A stretch of DNA of 64,000 nucleotides from JAEULH01 sp963746275 (lineage in GTDB: Bacteria; Pseudomonadota; Alphaproteobacteria; Rhodospirillales; Defluviicoccaceae). Positions 57,120 to 64,000 of this stretch are shown piece after piece; the first letter of the stretch is position 1, and every line of letters starts with the position of its first letter. Position numbers and translations under genes: made by a program. The notes under the pieces are model-generated. The model was given only the letters and a program-made list of their open reading frames with translations. It was not told the DNA's origin and made no database searches. Location of the stretch: the NCBI GenBank assembly GCA_963746275.1, contig CAVVAX010000036.1:9445-73444 (forward strand). The letters run 5' to 3'.

Positions 57120-57674
57120 ATGGCGGGCGTTGGGAGGTGGGCGTTGGGACGTGGGGCGTTGAAACGGGGGGAGGAAGCGGAGGATCCTGCGGCCGACGTG
57201 CCGCCGGCGGCGGAGCGGGCGGGGACGCTGGTGCTCGGCCTCGGCAACATCCTTTTGTCGGACGAAGGGGTCGGGGTCCGCGCCGTCGAGGAACTGGCCC
57301 GGCAGGGCCGGCTGCCGCCGGACGTGGAGGTGCTCGACGGCGGCACCTCGGGCATGGACCTGCTCGACCAGATCGCCGGGCGGGCGCATCTCATCGTCGT
57401 CGATGCGGTCCGCACCGGCCGGCCGCCGGCTTCGGTCGTGCGCCTTGCCGGCGACGAGGTGCCGGCGTTCTTCTCCTCCAGGCTCTCGCCCCACCAGCTC
57501 GGCCTGAGCGACGTCCTCGCCGTGCTGCGGCTGATGGACGCCGCGCCTGCGCGGATCACCGTCATCGGCGTCGAGCCCGTCTGCCTCGACCTCGACCTCG
57601 AGCTCTCGCCCGCCGTCGCCGCCCGCCTGCCGGAGGTCGTGGCCCTGATCCAGGCGGAGTTGGCGAGCGGCTGA
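57120..57674 (+). CDS. Hydrogenase maturation protease (HyaD/HybD-like)
   Basis: A 184-residue member of peptidase family A31, which trims the C-terminus of Ni-Fe hydrogenase large subunits. The domain starts at about residue 36 with LVLGLGNILLSDEGVGVRAVEEL. Its three metal ligands are Glu in SDEGVGV, Asp in IVVDAVRTG and His in LSPHQLGLSDVL. The first 35 residues are charged and not conserved, so an internal start is possible. No hydrogenase or hyp genes are in the window, so the substrate must be encoded elsewhere. Confidence 0.88.
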   Translation: MAGVGRWALGRGALKRGEEAEDPAADVPPAAERAGTLVLGLGNILLSDEGVGVRAVEELARQGRLPPDVEVLDGGTSGMDLLDQIAGRAHLIVVDAVRTGRPPASVVRLAGDEVPAFFSSRLSPHQLGLSDVLAVLRLMDAAPARITVIGVEPVCLDLDLELSPAVAARLPEVVALIQAELASG

Positions 57675-57703
57675 ACCAGGCGGCAACTCGTGGCTGGGGC
57701 CAG

Positions 57704-57991
57704 TCAGTCCTCCACGTGTCGGCGGTGGAGGGTGAGCCGCTTCAGTTTAAGGGTCAAGCCGCCGGCGAGGAGGACGCACCCGGCCTCCTCGCCCCAGCGG
57801 ACGAACCCGCGCCCGGCAAGGCCGAGGTCACCAAGAACCAGCGCCATGCCTCCGATGGCGGCACTGGGCAGCAACGCCAGCACGCCGGCGGTGGCCATCA
57901 GCAGCCGGAAGTTGACACCAACGTTGGTGTCGCGGCCGAGCAGCGCCGCCATTTCTTCCCAGATCGCCTCGTTGCGTTCGTTATCGACCAT
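57704..57991 (-). CDS. Small hypothetical membrane protein
   Basis: A 95-residue protein starting MVDNERNEAIWEEMAALLGR. One clear transmembrane stretch follows (LLMATAGVLALLPSAAIGGMALVLG), with a second weaker hydrophobic segment (EEAGCVLLAGGLTLKL) and a basic tail ending KRLTLHRRHVED. It belongs to no family that could be recognised. It converges on the protease gene and is followed upstream by a family A repeat. The codon pattern is high-GC like its neighbours. It could still be a chance open frame, but the start region is protein-like. Confidence 0.5.
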   Translation of the reverse strand: MVDNERNEAIWEEMAALLGRDTNVGVNFRLLMATAGVLALLPSAAIGGMALVLGDLGLAGRGFVRWGEEAGCVLLAGGLTLKLKRLTLHRRHVED

Positions 57992-58082
57992 CTCCTGCGA
58001 TGACGGCGCCAGCAGGGCCGTCGGTTCGCTAACACTTGTGCCTTGGGCGCGCCGGAGAGATCGGCAACGTCGTCGCCAGCTT

Positions 58083-58173
58083 GCCCTCGCCCGCGCGAAG
58101 CGTGGGAGAGGGAGGGGACCCGCGAAGCGGGGAGGGTGAGGGGGCCCGCGAAGCGGGCGGGTGACGGCGGCAG
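58083..58173. repeat. Dispersed palindromic repeat, family A copy 3
   Basis: The same element as at 3347 and 32561 but in the opposite orientation. It has GCGAAGCG cores and GGGAGGGTGAGGG blocks, and it is extended by one extra CCCGCGAAGCGGG unit. It lies between the small membrane protein and the ThiE-like gene, immediately after the stop of the latter. Confidence 0.75.
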
Positions 58174-58179
58174 CTCCGT

Positions 58180-58812
58180 CTACCGCTTGGTCGTGAAGCC
58201 GCCGATGGCGGCGACGCCGGTGGCGCCGGAGCCCGAGAGCCGGCGGGTGGTCGTGGCCGTCATCCCGCCGAGCGCGTAGACGGGGACCCGCGCCGTTCGC
58301 GTCCAGGCGGCGAACGGCAGCGGCCCCAGCGACGCGGCGCCCGGGTGGCTTTCGGTCGCGAACACCGGCGAGAGCAGGACGGCGTCGACGCCCGCCCGCC
58401 GCGCACGGGCGATGGCGGCGGGGGAATGTGCCGCGGCGGTCACCAGCCAGCCGGGCTTGCGCCACAGCCGCCAGCGGCGGTCGCCGCCGCGGACGAGCCC
58501 TTCCGGCAGGTGCAGGCCGGCCGAGCCCACGGCCAGCGCCAGCCGGGCGTCGCCTGCGACGAGCAGCCGGAGCCGGTGTCGCCGGCAGAGCCCGGCGAGG
58601 CGCGCCGCGCGGGCCGGCCGGTTCGGCGTGTCGTAGTCGCGGAGGATCACCGCCGAGCCTCGCGGCAGAGCCGCCATCGCCGCCTCGGGATCTCCGAGCC
58701 GAGCACTGTCGGCGATGAGGATGCAGGCGGGCAGCTTCCCCCCGCCGCGCCGCCCTTGGAGGCGCCGCGTCGCCTCTGCTAGGCTCGCCAGCGGATGCTC
58801 CTCCTTCGTCAC
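58180..58812 (-). CDS. Thiamine phosphate synthase/TenI family protein
   Basis: About 210 residues with a TIM-barrel ThiE/TenI fold. Visible elements are AVILRDYDTPNRPARAARLAGLCRRHRLRLLVAGDARLAL (quoted in part: VILRDYDTPNRPAR), GLHLPEG, SAHSPAAI-like AAAHSPAAIARARRAGVDAVLLSPVFATESHPGA (in part: GVDAVLLSPVFATESHPG), FAAWTRTARVPVYALGGM and the end GVAAIGGF. The LSPVF-T-SHPG segment is the ThiE phosphate-binding region. The N-terminus is unclear: GTG at 58812 is the best candidate and leaves only 15 bases to the divergent yggS start. The frame stays open further upstream, antisense to yggS. It may be a true thiamine phosphate synthase or a TenI-like relative. Confidence 0.78.
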   Translation of the reverse strand: MTKEEHPLASLAEATRRLQGRRGGGKLPACILIADSARLGDPEAAMAALPRGSAVILRDYDTPNRPARAARLAGLCRRHRLRLLVAGDARLALAVGSAGLHLPEGLVRGGDRRWRLWRKPGWLVTAAAHSPAAIARARRAGVDAVLLSPVFATESHPGAASLGPLPFAAWTRTARVPVYALGGMTATTTRRLSGSGATGVAAIGGFTTKR

Positions 58813-58827
58813 CTTGCAGGGCCTGCC

Positions 58828-59520
58828 ATGACAGACGACAGCGGCGTCGATGTGCGCGCGAACCTTGCCGCGGTCAAGCATAGGGTCGCCGAGGCCGCGA
58901 AGGCCGACGGCCGCGCGCCGGACGACGTCACCCTGGTCGCCGTCTCCAAGACCCATGGCCGCGAGCGGATCGAGGCGGCGATCACCGCCGGGCAGAGCGT
59001 CTTCGGCGAGAACCGGGTGCAGGAGGCGGAAGGCAAGTGGCCTGCGCTGAAGGAGGCGTGGCCGGACGTCCGCCTGCACCTGATCGGGCCGCTTCAGCGC
59101 AACAAGGTGCGCCGGGCGGTCCGGTTGTTCGACGTGATCGAGACGGTCGAGAGCCTGCGCCTCGCCGCGGCGCTCGCCGAGGTGATGGACGAGACCGGGC
59201 TGCGCCCCGACCTCTTCATCCAGGTCAACACCGGCGAGGAGAAGCAGAAAGCCGGCGTCCTGCCGCTCGAGGCCGACGCGCTGATCCGCGCCTGCGTCGA
59301 GGGCTTGGCGCTGCCGGTGCGCGGGCTGATGTGCATTCCGCCGGTGGACGAGGAGCCGGCGCTGCACTTCGCCCTGCTCCGCGAGATCTCCAGGCGCAAC
59401 GGCCTTGCCGGCCTCAGCATGGGCATGAGCGAGGACTACGCCATCGCCATCCGTTTCGGCGCCACCGTCGTCCGCGTCGGCAGCGCCATCTTCGGCGCGC
59501 GGCCGTCGGTGGGCGATTGA
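58828..59520 (+). CDS. yggS: YggS/PROSC family pyridoxal-phosphate homeostasis protein
   Basis: A 230-residue single-barrel PLP-binding protein. The PLP lysine is Lys41 in VTLVAVSKTHG. Other family blocks are FGENRVQEAEGKW, HLIGPLQRNK, FIQVNTGEEKQKAG, LPVRGLMCIPP, GLSMGMSEDYAIAIRFGATVVRVGSAIFG (in part: GLSMGMSEDYAIAI, VRVGSAIFG). It buffers free PLP and affects amino-acid metabolism in other bacteria. The ATG at 58828 is the family start; an in-frame start at 58795 would add 11 unlikely residues. Confidence 0.95.
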   Translation: MTDDSGVDVRANLAAVKHRVAEAAKADGRAPDDVTLVAVSKTHGRERIEAAITAGQSVFGENRVQEAEGKWPALKEAWPDVRLHLIGPLQRNKVRRAVRLFDVIETVESLRLAAALAEVMDETGLRPDLFIQVNTGEEKQKAGVLPLEADALIRACVEGLALPVRGLMCIPPVDEEPALHFALLREISRRNGLAGLSMGMSEDYAIAIRFGATVVRVGSAIFGARPSVGD

Positions 59521-59571
59521 GCGCTTTGGGAGTGGAGGGATGCACCTCGCTTTACAGCAGCGTCACGCAGC

Positions 59572-59662
59572 GTCATCGCGAGCCGCGGAGCGGCGTGGCG
59601 ATCCAGTACTGAAGGCACTGGCAGCACTGGATTGCCGCGTCGGTTCGCCTCCTCGCAATTGT
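59572..59662. repeat. Dispersed palindromic repeat, family B copy 2
   Basis: Matches the copy at 50942-51026: GTCATCGCGAGCCGCGGAG at the left, GGCGATCCAG and CTGGATTGCCGCGTCGG in the middle, CGCCTCCTCGCAATTG at the right. The spacer between the inner arms is longer here and contains a short tandem (GGCACTGGCAGCACTGG). It lies between yggS and the broken IS110-type transposase. Confidence 0.8.
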
Positions 59663-59702
59663 CTGTTCCGCATCGGCTAGGGTGCCCTATCCCGAGAGGG
59701 AT

Positions 59703-59736
59703 GCGATGGCCGGTGTTGGCCAACACCGGCCATCGC
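59703..59736. repeat. 34-bp perfect palindrome
   Basis: A perfect inverted repeat with no spacer: GCGATGGCCGGTGTTGG followed by its exact reverse complement. It lies 90 bases before the IS110-type transposase remnant and 40 bases after a family B repeat. No T-run follows, so it is not a typical terminator. It may be a recombination or insertion target, since IS110/IS1111 elements often insert at palindromes, or an operator-like site. Confidence 0.8.
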
Positions 59737-59825
59737 GCGGATTGGTCGGCCGTCTCGCAATAGGGACAACACGCCCGCCGTCATCTCGGCCGCCGATCCG
59801 TTCTCGCTGTCGCTTGCAGAGTTGA

Positions 59826-60770
59826 TTGGGTAACGGCTCCCGCCGTCCGCCCGCAGACAATCCCAAGCCATTCGAGGATAGGCACCCATGCAGCGAGGTC
59901 GCCAACGAGCCCGAGGCGCTCGCCGCCTTCGTCCAGCAGCTCGGCGCCGACTGCCTGGTGATCTGCGAAGCCACCGGCGGCTACGAACGAAACCTGCTGA
60001 TCGCCGCGGTCGAGGCCGGCGTTCCCGCCCACCGGGCCGATGCCCGCAAGGTCAAGGCCTTCATCCGTTCGCTCGGCCGCATCGCCAAAACCGACGCCAT
60101 CGACGCCCAGGGCCTCGCCCGCTACGGCCAGGAGCGCCACGCGCGAACTGGCCCCTTGGCAACCGCGCCGCAGACGCTCTCGAGGAGCTGCGCACCCTGG
60201 TGCGCCTCCGCCGCCAGCTCGTCGATTATCGCACCGCGCTCACCAACCAGCTCAAGGCCCCCGGCGGCGAAGTCGCCAAGGAACGCCTGCAGAGCCTCGT
60301 CGATACCACCTCCGAGCACATCGCGGGCATCGAGGCCGACCTCAACACCCTGATCGACCGGATCCCGACGATCGCCGAAGCGCGTCGAAATCATCAGCCA
60401 AATCCCAGGCTGCGGACTGCTGACCGCGATCAGCGTCGCCGCCCTGATGCCCAGAGGTCGGCACAACCACCAAGCGACGCAGTCGCCTCCCTCGCCGGCC
60501 TCGCCCCGCACCCATACGACAGCGGCGAACGCCACGGCTACCGCCGGACCCGCGGCGGCCGGCCAGAGGTCAAACGGGTCCTGTTCATGGCCGCCATGGC
60601 CGCCAGAAACCACAACCCGGACCTCAAGGCCTTCTACACACCGCCTCGTCGGCAACGGCAAAAAACCCCTCGTCGCCATCACCGCCGTCATGCGCAAACT
60701 CATCACCATCATCAACGCCCAAATCCGCGATGCCGCCAAGGCCGCCGAACCCCAACCAGAACTGAGTTGA
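59826..60770 (+). pseudogene. Broken IS110-family transposase
   Basis: Fragments in all three forward frames line up with one IS110-type (DEDD) transposase. In order: VANEPEALAAFVQQLGADCL, VICEATGGYERNLLIAAVEA, HRADARKVKAFIRSLGRIAK with TDAIDAQGLARYGQERHA, then ELRTLVRLRRQLVDYRTAL, VEIISQIPGCGLLTAISVAA, SLAGLAPHPYDSGERHGYRR with GGRPEVKRVLFMAAMAARNH, and KPLVAITAVMRKLITIINAQ. About six +1 shifts are needed. The N-terminal 40 or so residues with the first catalytic Asp are absent. Part of the damage may be the same one-base errors seen elsewhere, but the missing start implies a truncated element. Confidence 0.85.
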
Positions 60771-60806
60771 TGACACCGTTCTAATTCAACTTCGTGACGC
60801 CTTGCC

Positions 60807-61313
60807 CTAGGCCGGGCATTCCCCGACGATGAGACGGTCACCGGGCTCGCAGTCGCGAAGCAGGGCGAGCAGGTCGGGCAGGGCCAGGGCGACGCAGCCG
60901 GCGGTCGGCACGTAGTCGGGCTTGGCCACGTGGATGAAGACGGCGCTGCCGTGCCCGGGAACCACGGGCGCGTCGTTGTGGCCGATCACCACGACGACGT
61001 CATAGAGGCCGTCGTCGCGCCATAGCGCCTCGTGGGAGTACGGGTGCGGGCGGGTGACCGGCCGGTTGTAGAGCGGGTCCGCCGGATCGTCCGACCATCC
61101 GTCCGCCGCTTTCATGGGCTGAACCGGGAGGCCGGTCGGCGGCGGTTCGAGCCGATCCGCCCGGTAGAGCGCCCGGCGCAGCGGATAAGCGCCGGCCGGC
61201 GTGGCGCCGTCGCCCTCGCGTTTGTCGGCACGGACGCCGCCCCGCCCGAGCGCACAGCGGACCCGCCCGGCCGGCCAGGCGACCCAGCCTTCAGCCTCGA
61301 CCCGGATGTCCAT
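60807..61313 (-). CDS. L,D-transpeptidase catalytic-domain (YkuD) protein
   Basis: A 168-residue protein with a YkuD-like domain. The active-site block is FIHVAKPDYVPTAGCVALAL with His128 and the nucleophile Cys140. Upstream are KREGDGATPAGAYPLRRALY and HNDAPVVPGHGSA, typical of this short alphaproteobacterial group. Family members form 3-3 peptidoglycan cross-links or anchor proteins to the wall. No signal peptide is evident, so its export or site of action is unclear. It converges on the broken transposase and is followed by the His-rich gene on the same strand. Confidence 0.85.
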   Translation of the reverse strand: MDIRVEAEGWVAWPAGRVRCALGRGGVRADKREGDGATPAGAYPLRRALYRADRLEPPPTGLPVQPMKAADGWSDDPADPLYNRPVTRPHPYSHEALWRDDGLYDVVVVIGHNDAPVVPGHGSAVFIHVAKPDYVPTAGCVALALPDLLALLRDCEPGDRLIVGECPA

Positions 61314-61322
61314 GAGGTGCCG

Positions 61323-61735
61323 TCACCCGCCGCTGCATCGATGGTTCCGGCAAGCGCCGCAGTCCCCTGCCGCCGCGCCTTTACCCCGCTTCACCGGGCC
61401 GTGGTCGTCGCAGTGGTCGCCGTGCGGGTGGTGCAGGTGGCCGTCCACCAGGTAGTCGACGTGGTCGCCGTGCGGCACCGCCTCGTGCCCGCAGCCGGGG
61501 CCGTGGACGTGCCCGGCCGTCGTGTCCGCCGCACGTGTGGCGGGGGTGCAGCCGGCCGGGTTGGTGGCGTTCACCGCCAGGGCGTGCTCCTCCACGCTGC
61601 GTCGCCGTGCGGGTGGTGCAGGTGGCCGTCGTGCAGGTAGTCGACGTGGTCGCCGTGCTTGATGGCGGTGTGCCCGCAGTCCGGGCCGTGCTCGTGGTCG
61701 TGGGAAGCGTGCTTGTCGTCGCCGCAGTCGCCCAT
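61323..61735 (-). CDS. Histidine-rich two-repeat metal-binding protein (one-base frameshift in this sequence)
   Basis: About 137 residues containing two copies of one unit: HGPDCGHTAIKHGDHVDYLH plus DGHLHHPHGD, and later HGPGCGHEAVPHGDHVDYLV plus DGHLHHPHGDHCDDH. More than a quarter of the residues in these units are histidine, with paired Cys, as expected for a zinc, nickel or copper buffer. The N-terminus is MGDCGDDKHASHDHEHG. The frame breaks between the repeats near 61600, and adding one C gives HPHGDRSVEEHALAVN. Similar two-unit proteins occur in other alphaproteobacteria, often without a secure name. The ribosome site AAGGAGAAGACGACG precedes the ATG. Confidence 0.75.
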
Positions 61736-61944
61736 CGTCGTCTTCTCCTTGTCCCGCCGTCTTGCGACGACATGGGGCCGGAACGGACCGCGTCCAACAC
61801 TGGCCGGCCATTGCACCCGACGTCAGACGCTGGTGCCGCCGACCGTGAGCGCATCGATCCTGACCCGACCGCATGGCCCACGGCCTGGAGACGATCCCGA
61901 ACCCCGGTGATGACGGAGGGCCAACATGCGAACAGCAGTCACGT

Positions 61945-63191
61945 TCATTCGTGTTCCAATGGCTCGAAGGTAATGCTGCGGAGATGAGGAAACACGTTTG
62001 GGCGTTCAAGCCGAAGCGTGTTAGGGCCCGTCGCCAAAGTAACATTACCTTGCGGGATCGACCGCTGACAGTCCTCCGTCCAGCAACCCGTGGGTTGCGC
62101 CATTGCATCTGTCATTACGACACTGCCGTTTAAAATTATCTTCAGCGGTCGTGCCTCAGCACTCGCGTATTCTGCACTCATGCGGTACAATCCACCCGAC
62201 ACTACAAAGAACTCATATTCTGCTGCATTCGGACGTCCATTGCAGGGTGCTCCATTCAGCAACACATTTACTCCGTATGGGCCGCACTGACCAACTGCGA
62301 CGTTGAAGCCTCGCACGAAGTTGCTCGCCGGTATGAAGACCGGCTGGCGCTGCGGTGGTCCTGTTATCACGGCCGGCACTGGCGAAGTGACAATGTCTTG
62401 TACTACATACGCTTCGCGCACCATTGACTTCAGAGCGGGATAGCCAACATACCCGTACCCCGCTGTGCCCCAACTTTTTCCCCAGGAATTAATAAGTTTG
62501 AACGCAGACTGGGCATCATCGTACCCAACAATTACCATTGCGTGCCCTCCGAGTTGCGTGCCACCTCTCGTTCTGTAAACACCCTGAGAAAGCCGCACAA
62601 ACGCGTCATCGACAATTGCTCCGATGACGATCGGGAAGCCAGATGCAACGTGGTTATTTAACTCTGTCTCGTCTTGTGCATTGACCCGCCGCCAGTCTGA
62701 AATAGCATACATCCTTGCTTTCTGTTTTACCGACTCGTCGGGTATAACAAAACAGCTAGTGTGAATATATGGAAATACCGCCCGCGTAGCCACCCCGTCT
62801 CTCCGCATCAAGTTAAGTGCTTCCGCAATATAAGTACCGCCGGAGCAGTCGGGTGTCAACTTCAGCTGGTTGTACACATAAGCCGGGCTAAAGGTCTTCT
62901 CATCGGACCACGACTCCCATTTCCGCTCTTTACGTTCTTGATAAGCCTTCAAGTATGACACAGCCCAGCCAACGCAAGACGCCTGTCCTTCTTGGTTTCC
63001 AGGGTCTGGAAAGTCTGCAGACAGATCTACTTTCGGCGGCAACTGCCCCAGCATTGGAGTTACAGCGAGCGGGATCGACTGGTAGGCGGTTTCATCAAGG
63101 AAGAGCAATCCGGTTGCGTATGGCGCCTGAGCATGCGCGTTTGGGCAACCGCCAGAACTGCAACCACTAAAACGACAGCCAAACGAACCAT
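61945..63191 (-). CDS. Secreted papain-family (C1) cysteine peptidase (frameshift after signal peptide)
   Basis: About 415 residues. The catalytic domain has the oxyanion Gln and nucleophile Cys six residues apart in NQEGQASCVGWAVSY, His in LGGHAMVIVGYDD and Asn in LINSWGKSWG. A C-terminal region of about 150 residues looks beta-rich and could be a carbohydrate- or surface-binding module. The frame opens at a TTG at 63108, but just upstream a second frame encodes a signal peptide from ATG 63191 (MVRLAVVLVVAVLAVA). One missing base near 63140 would join them as ...AANAHAQAPYATGLL. Base composition is about 50 percent GC, far below its neighbours, which suggests recent acquisition. Confidence 0.85.
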
Positions 63192-63470
63192 GGGACGCTC
63201 CTAAAGGGGTTCCTTCATAAGTCCAGAAAGTAACCTCGCCCGGGGATTATAGTCCGCCGGTTGCATACGTTCAAGTCCGGCAGTAGTGTCTTGTTCGGAT
63301 GGTACCAAGGCTCAATCGCCGCTCATTTTCGATTTCTTGCATATGAAGTCCTTCCGCCTGAGGCCACACTTCACTGATAGGGGGCGCCGAGGTGGACGGC
63401 AGCGAAGTCGCACGAGTTACGAGCGTACGGCACTGGTTAGCCCGGCGATATCACGCACGGCAATTGCTTG

Positions 63471-63683
63471 TTATGAGGCGACGCACGGCGTCGTGATACC
63501 GTCTTCCGGCGCTTGTGTGAAAGTCACGACGCGATCGACAAGGACAAGATATCGTTGTCGCCGGTAATCAGCTCGCTCGATTCTGCGGCGCCCACCCCCG
63601 GCCTTTCGGAGAATCCAACCCGCAGCCCACCGCGCTCGTAGAATAGAAAAGCACTGATGAGGATATTGGTGTCGGTGGACCGC
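63471..63683 (-). pseudogene. Remnant of a PIN-domain toxin-like gene
   Basis: On the reverse strand, STDTNILISAFLFYERGGLR at the 5' side and SSELITGDNDILSL at the 3' side resemble the first and last acidic motifs of PIN-domain ribonucleases (DTN-LISA and TGD-DLL). In another frame the end reads GITTP, as in the C-terminus of that family. The segment between the two motifs is about 40 residues shorter than normal, and no start codon is present. The remnant's 5' end abuts an inverted-repeat element at 63694. No antitoxin gene is visible. Confidence 0.45.
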
Positions 63684-63693
63684 CCTAACAGTG

Positions 63694-63793
63694 TGCTGAA
63701 AAAGTCCGTTGTTCACGGAACGTCTCAGAACATAGCCGAATCAAAACGGCGACTTTCATGAATCACATGCAGAACGACTTTCCTTTTTCAGCA
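63694..63793. mobile_element. 100-bp inverted-repeat element, possible MITE or IS-end pair
   Basis: TGCTGAAAAAG at 63694-63704 is matched by its exact complement CTTTTTCAGCA at 63783-63793, with a further imperfect GTC/GAC extension inward. The 100-base unit has no coding potential and moderate GC. TGCTGAAAAAG-type ends are common on several transposase families. It lies between a PIN-gene remnant and an IS5-type transposase, so it may be a non-autonomous element or leftover ends of a lost IS. Confidence 0.4.
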
Positions 63794-63879
63794 GCCTGCT
63801 AAGTGTCTGTCCGAGAAGATGTTGAAATCGGTTGAGTCTCCTGTGATTCCCTGGCGTGGTGGGATGCAGGAGGCCGCCG

Positions 63880-64000
63880 ATGTGGACGCAGGAGAACCGC
63901 CACCGCTATGACCGCAGCAAGCTGCGCTATCCGAGCGATCTGACGGACGAGGAATGGTCGCACGTGGCGCCGCTGATCCCGCCCGCCAAGCGCGGCGGCG
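63880..64000 (+). CDS. IS5-family transposase, N-terminal part (cut by window end)
   Basis: The first 40 codons read MWTQENRHRYDRSKLRYPSD followed by LTDEEWSHVAPLIPPAKRGG. This is the conserved N-terminus of IS5-family (IS427/IS1031-like) transposases, where YPSDLTDEEW and LIPPA are standard. An AGGAGG ribosome site lies at 63868-63873. The left end of the element probably lies in the 80 bases before the start, near CTAAGTGTCTGTCCGAG at about 63799. High GC returns here after the lower-GC peptidase region. Confidence 0.85.
   Translation, partial: MWTQENRHRYDRSKLRYPSDLTDEEWSHVAPLIPPAKRGG

Noticed and set aside
59703..59736. The 34-bp palindrome as a transcription terminator
   Set aside because: No T-run follows on either strand and it is about 180 bases from the end of yggS.
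61571..61880. Arg/Thr-rich forward and reverse frames around the His-rich gene
   Set aside because: They are out-of-frame readings of the CAC/GGC repeats; only the His-rich reading has a start, a ribosome site and internal repeat conservation.

Overview
The window is high-GC chromosomal DNA from an alphaproteobacterium, most likely of the Rhodospirillales. The main evidence is gene order: rpsF-rpsR-DUF2232-rplI ... dnaB-alr-mlaE-mlaF-radA-cvpA-purF on one strand, and fabG-acpP-fabF-mltG-yicC-gmk on the other. An operon of phosphotransacylase, acetate kinase and enoyl-ACP reductase and a HWE-type sensor kinase point the same way. The genus cannot be read from the sequence alone.

Layout. 1-3.2 kb: end of a PepSY protein, a cytochrome b561, and a reverse-strand PepSY / response regulator / histidine kinase operon. 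3.7-14.1 kb: a forward carbohydrate locus with an OprB-type porin, an MFS sugar porter, a complete fructose PTS (EIIA-HPr-EI fusion, 1-phosphofructokinase, EIIB-EIIB-EIIC), a secreted DUF4432 protein and a secreted cyclase-family hydrolase. 14.2-17.6 kb: reverse operon of MaoC-Pta, acetate kinase and FabI. 17.9-26.4 kb: gamma carbonic anhydrase, an acyl-CoA-synthetase-like protein acetyltransferase, a cation efflux protein, Dps, DUF427, a hemerythrin-domain protein and a PAS/HWE kinase. 26.5-39.3 kb: a long reverse housekeeping block (ribosomal proteins, DnaB, Alr, Mla-type ABC transporter, RadA, CvpA, PurF, an SDR, CFA synthase). 39.6-44.8 kb: the forward fatty-acid, MltG, YicC and Gmk block. 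44.8-49.7 kb: reverse ArgE, TrkH, FolE, ApaG and a radical SAM protein. Then tRNA-Gly(CCC), an SDR, class II DAHP synthase, two NAD biosynthesis genes (NAPRTase, NadE), GltX, an orphan hydrogenase-type protease, a ThiE-like protein and YggS.

The last 4.5 kb is an accessory edge: a broken IS110-family transposase beside a 34-bp palindrome, an L,D-transpeptidase, a two-repeat His-rich protein, a lower-GC secreted papain-family protease, a PIN-domain remnant, a short inverted-repeat element and the start of an IS5-family transposase.

The sequence carries many apparent one-base indels, mostly insertions. They break about a dozen otherwise normal genes, including fabF, nadE and ackA. Removing single bases restores full-length family members, so these genes are annotated as continuous CDS and the breaks are attributed mainly to sequencing or assembly error. 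Two families of dispersed palindromic repeats (three and two copies) lie in intergenic regions. No rRNA or CRISPR array was seen.
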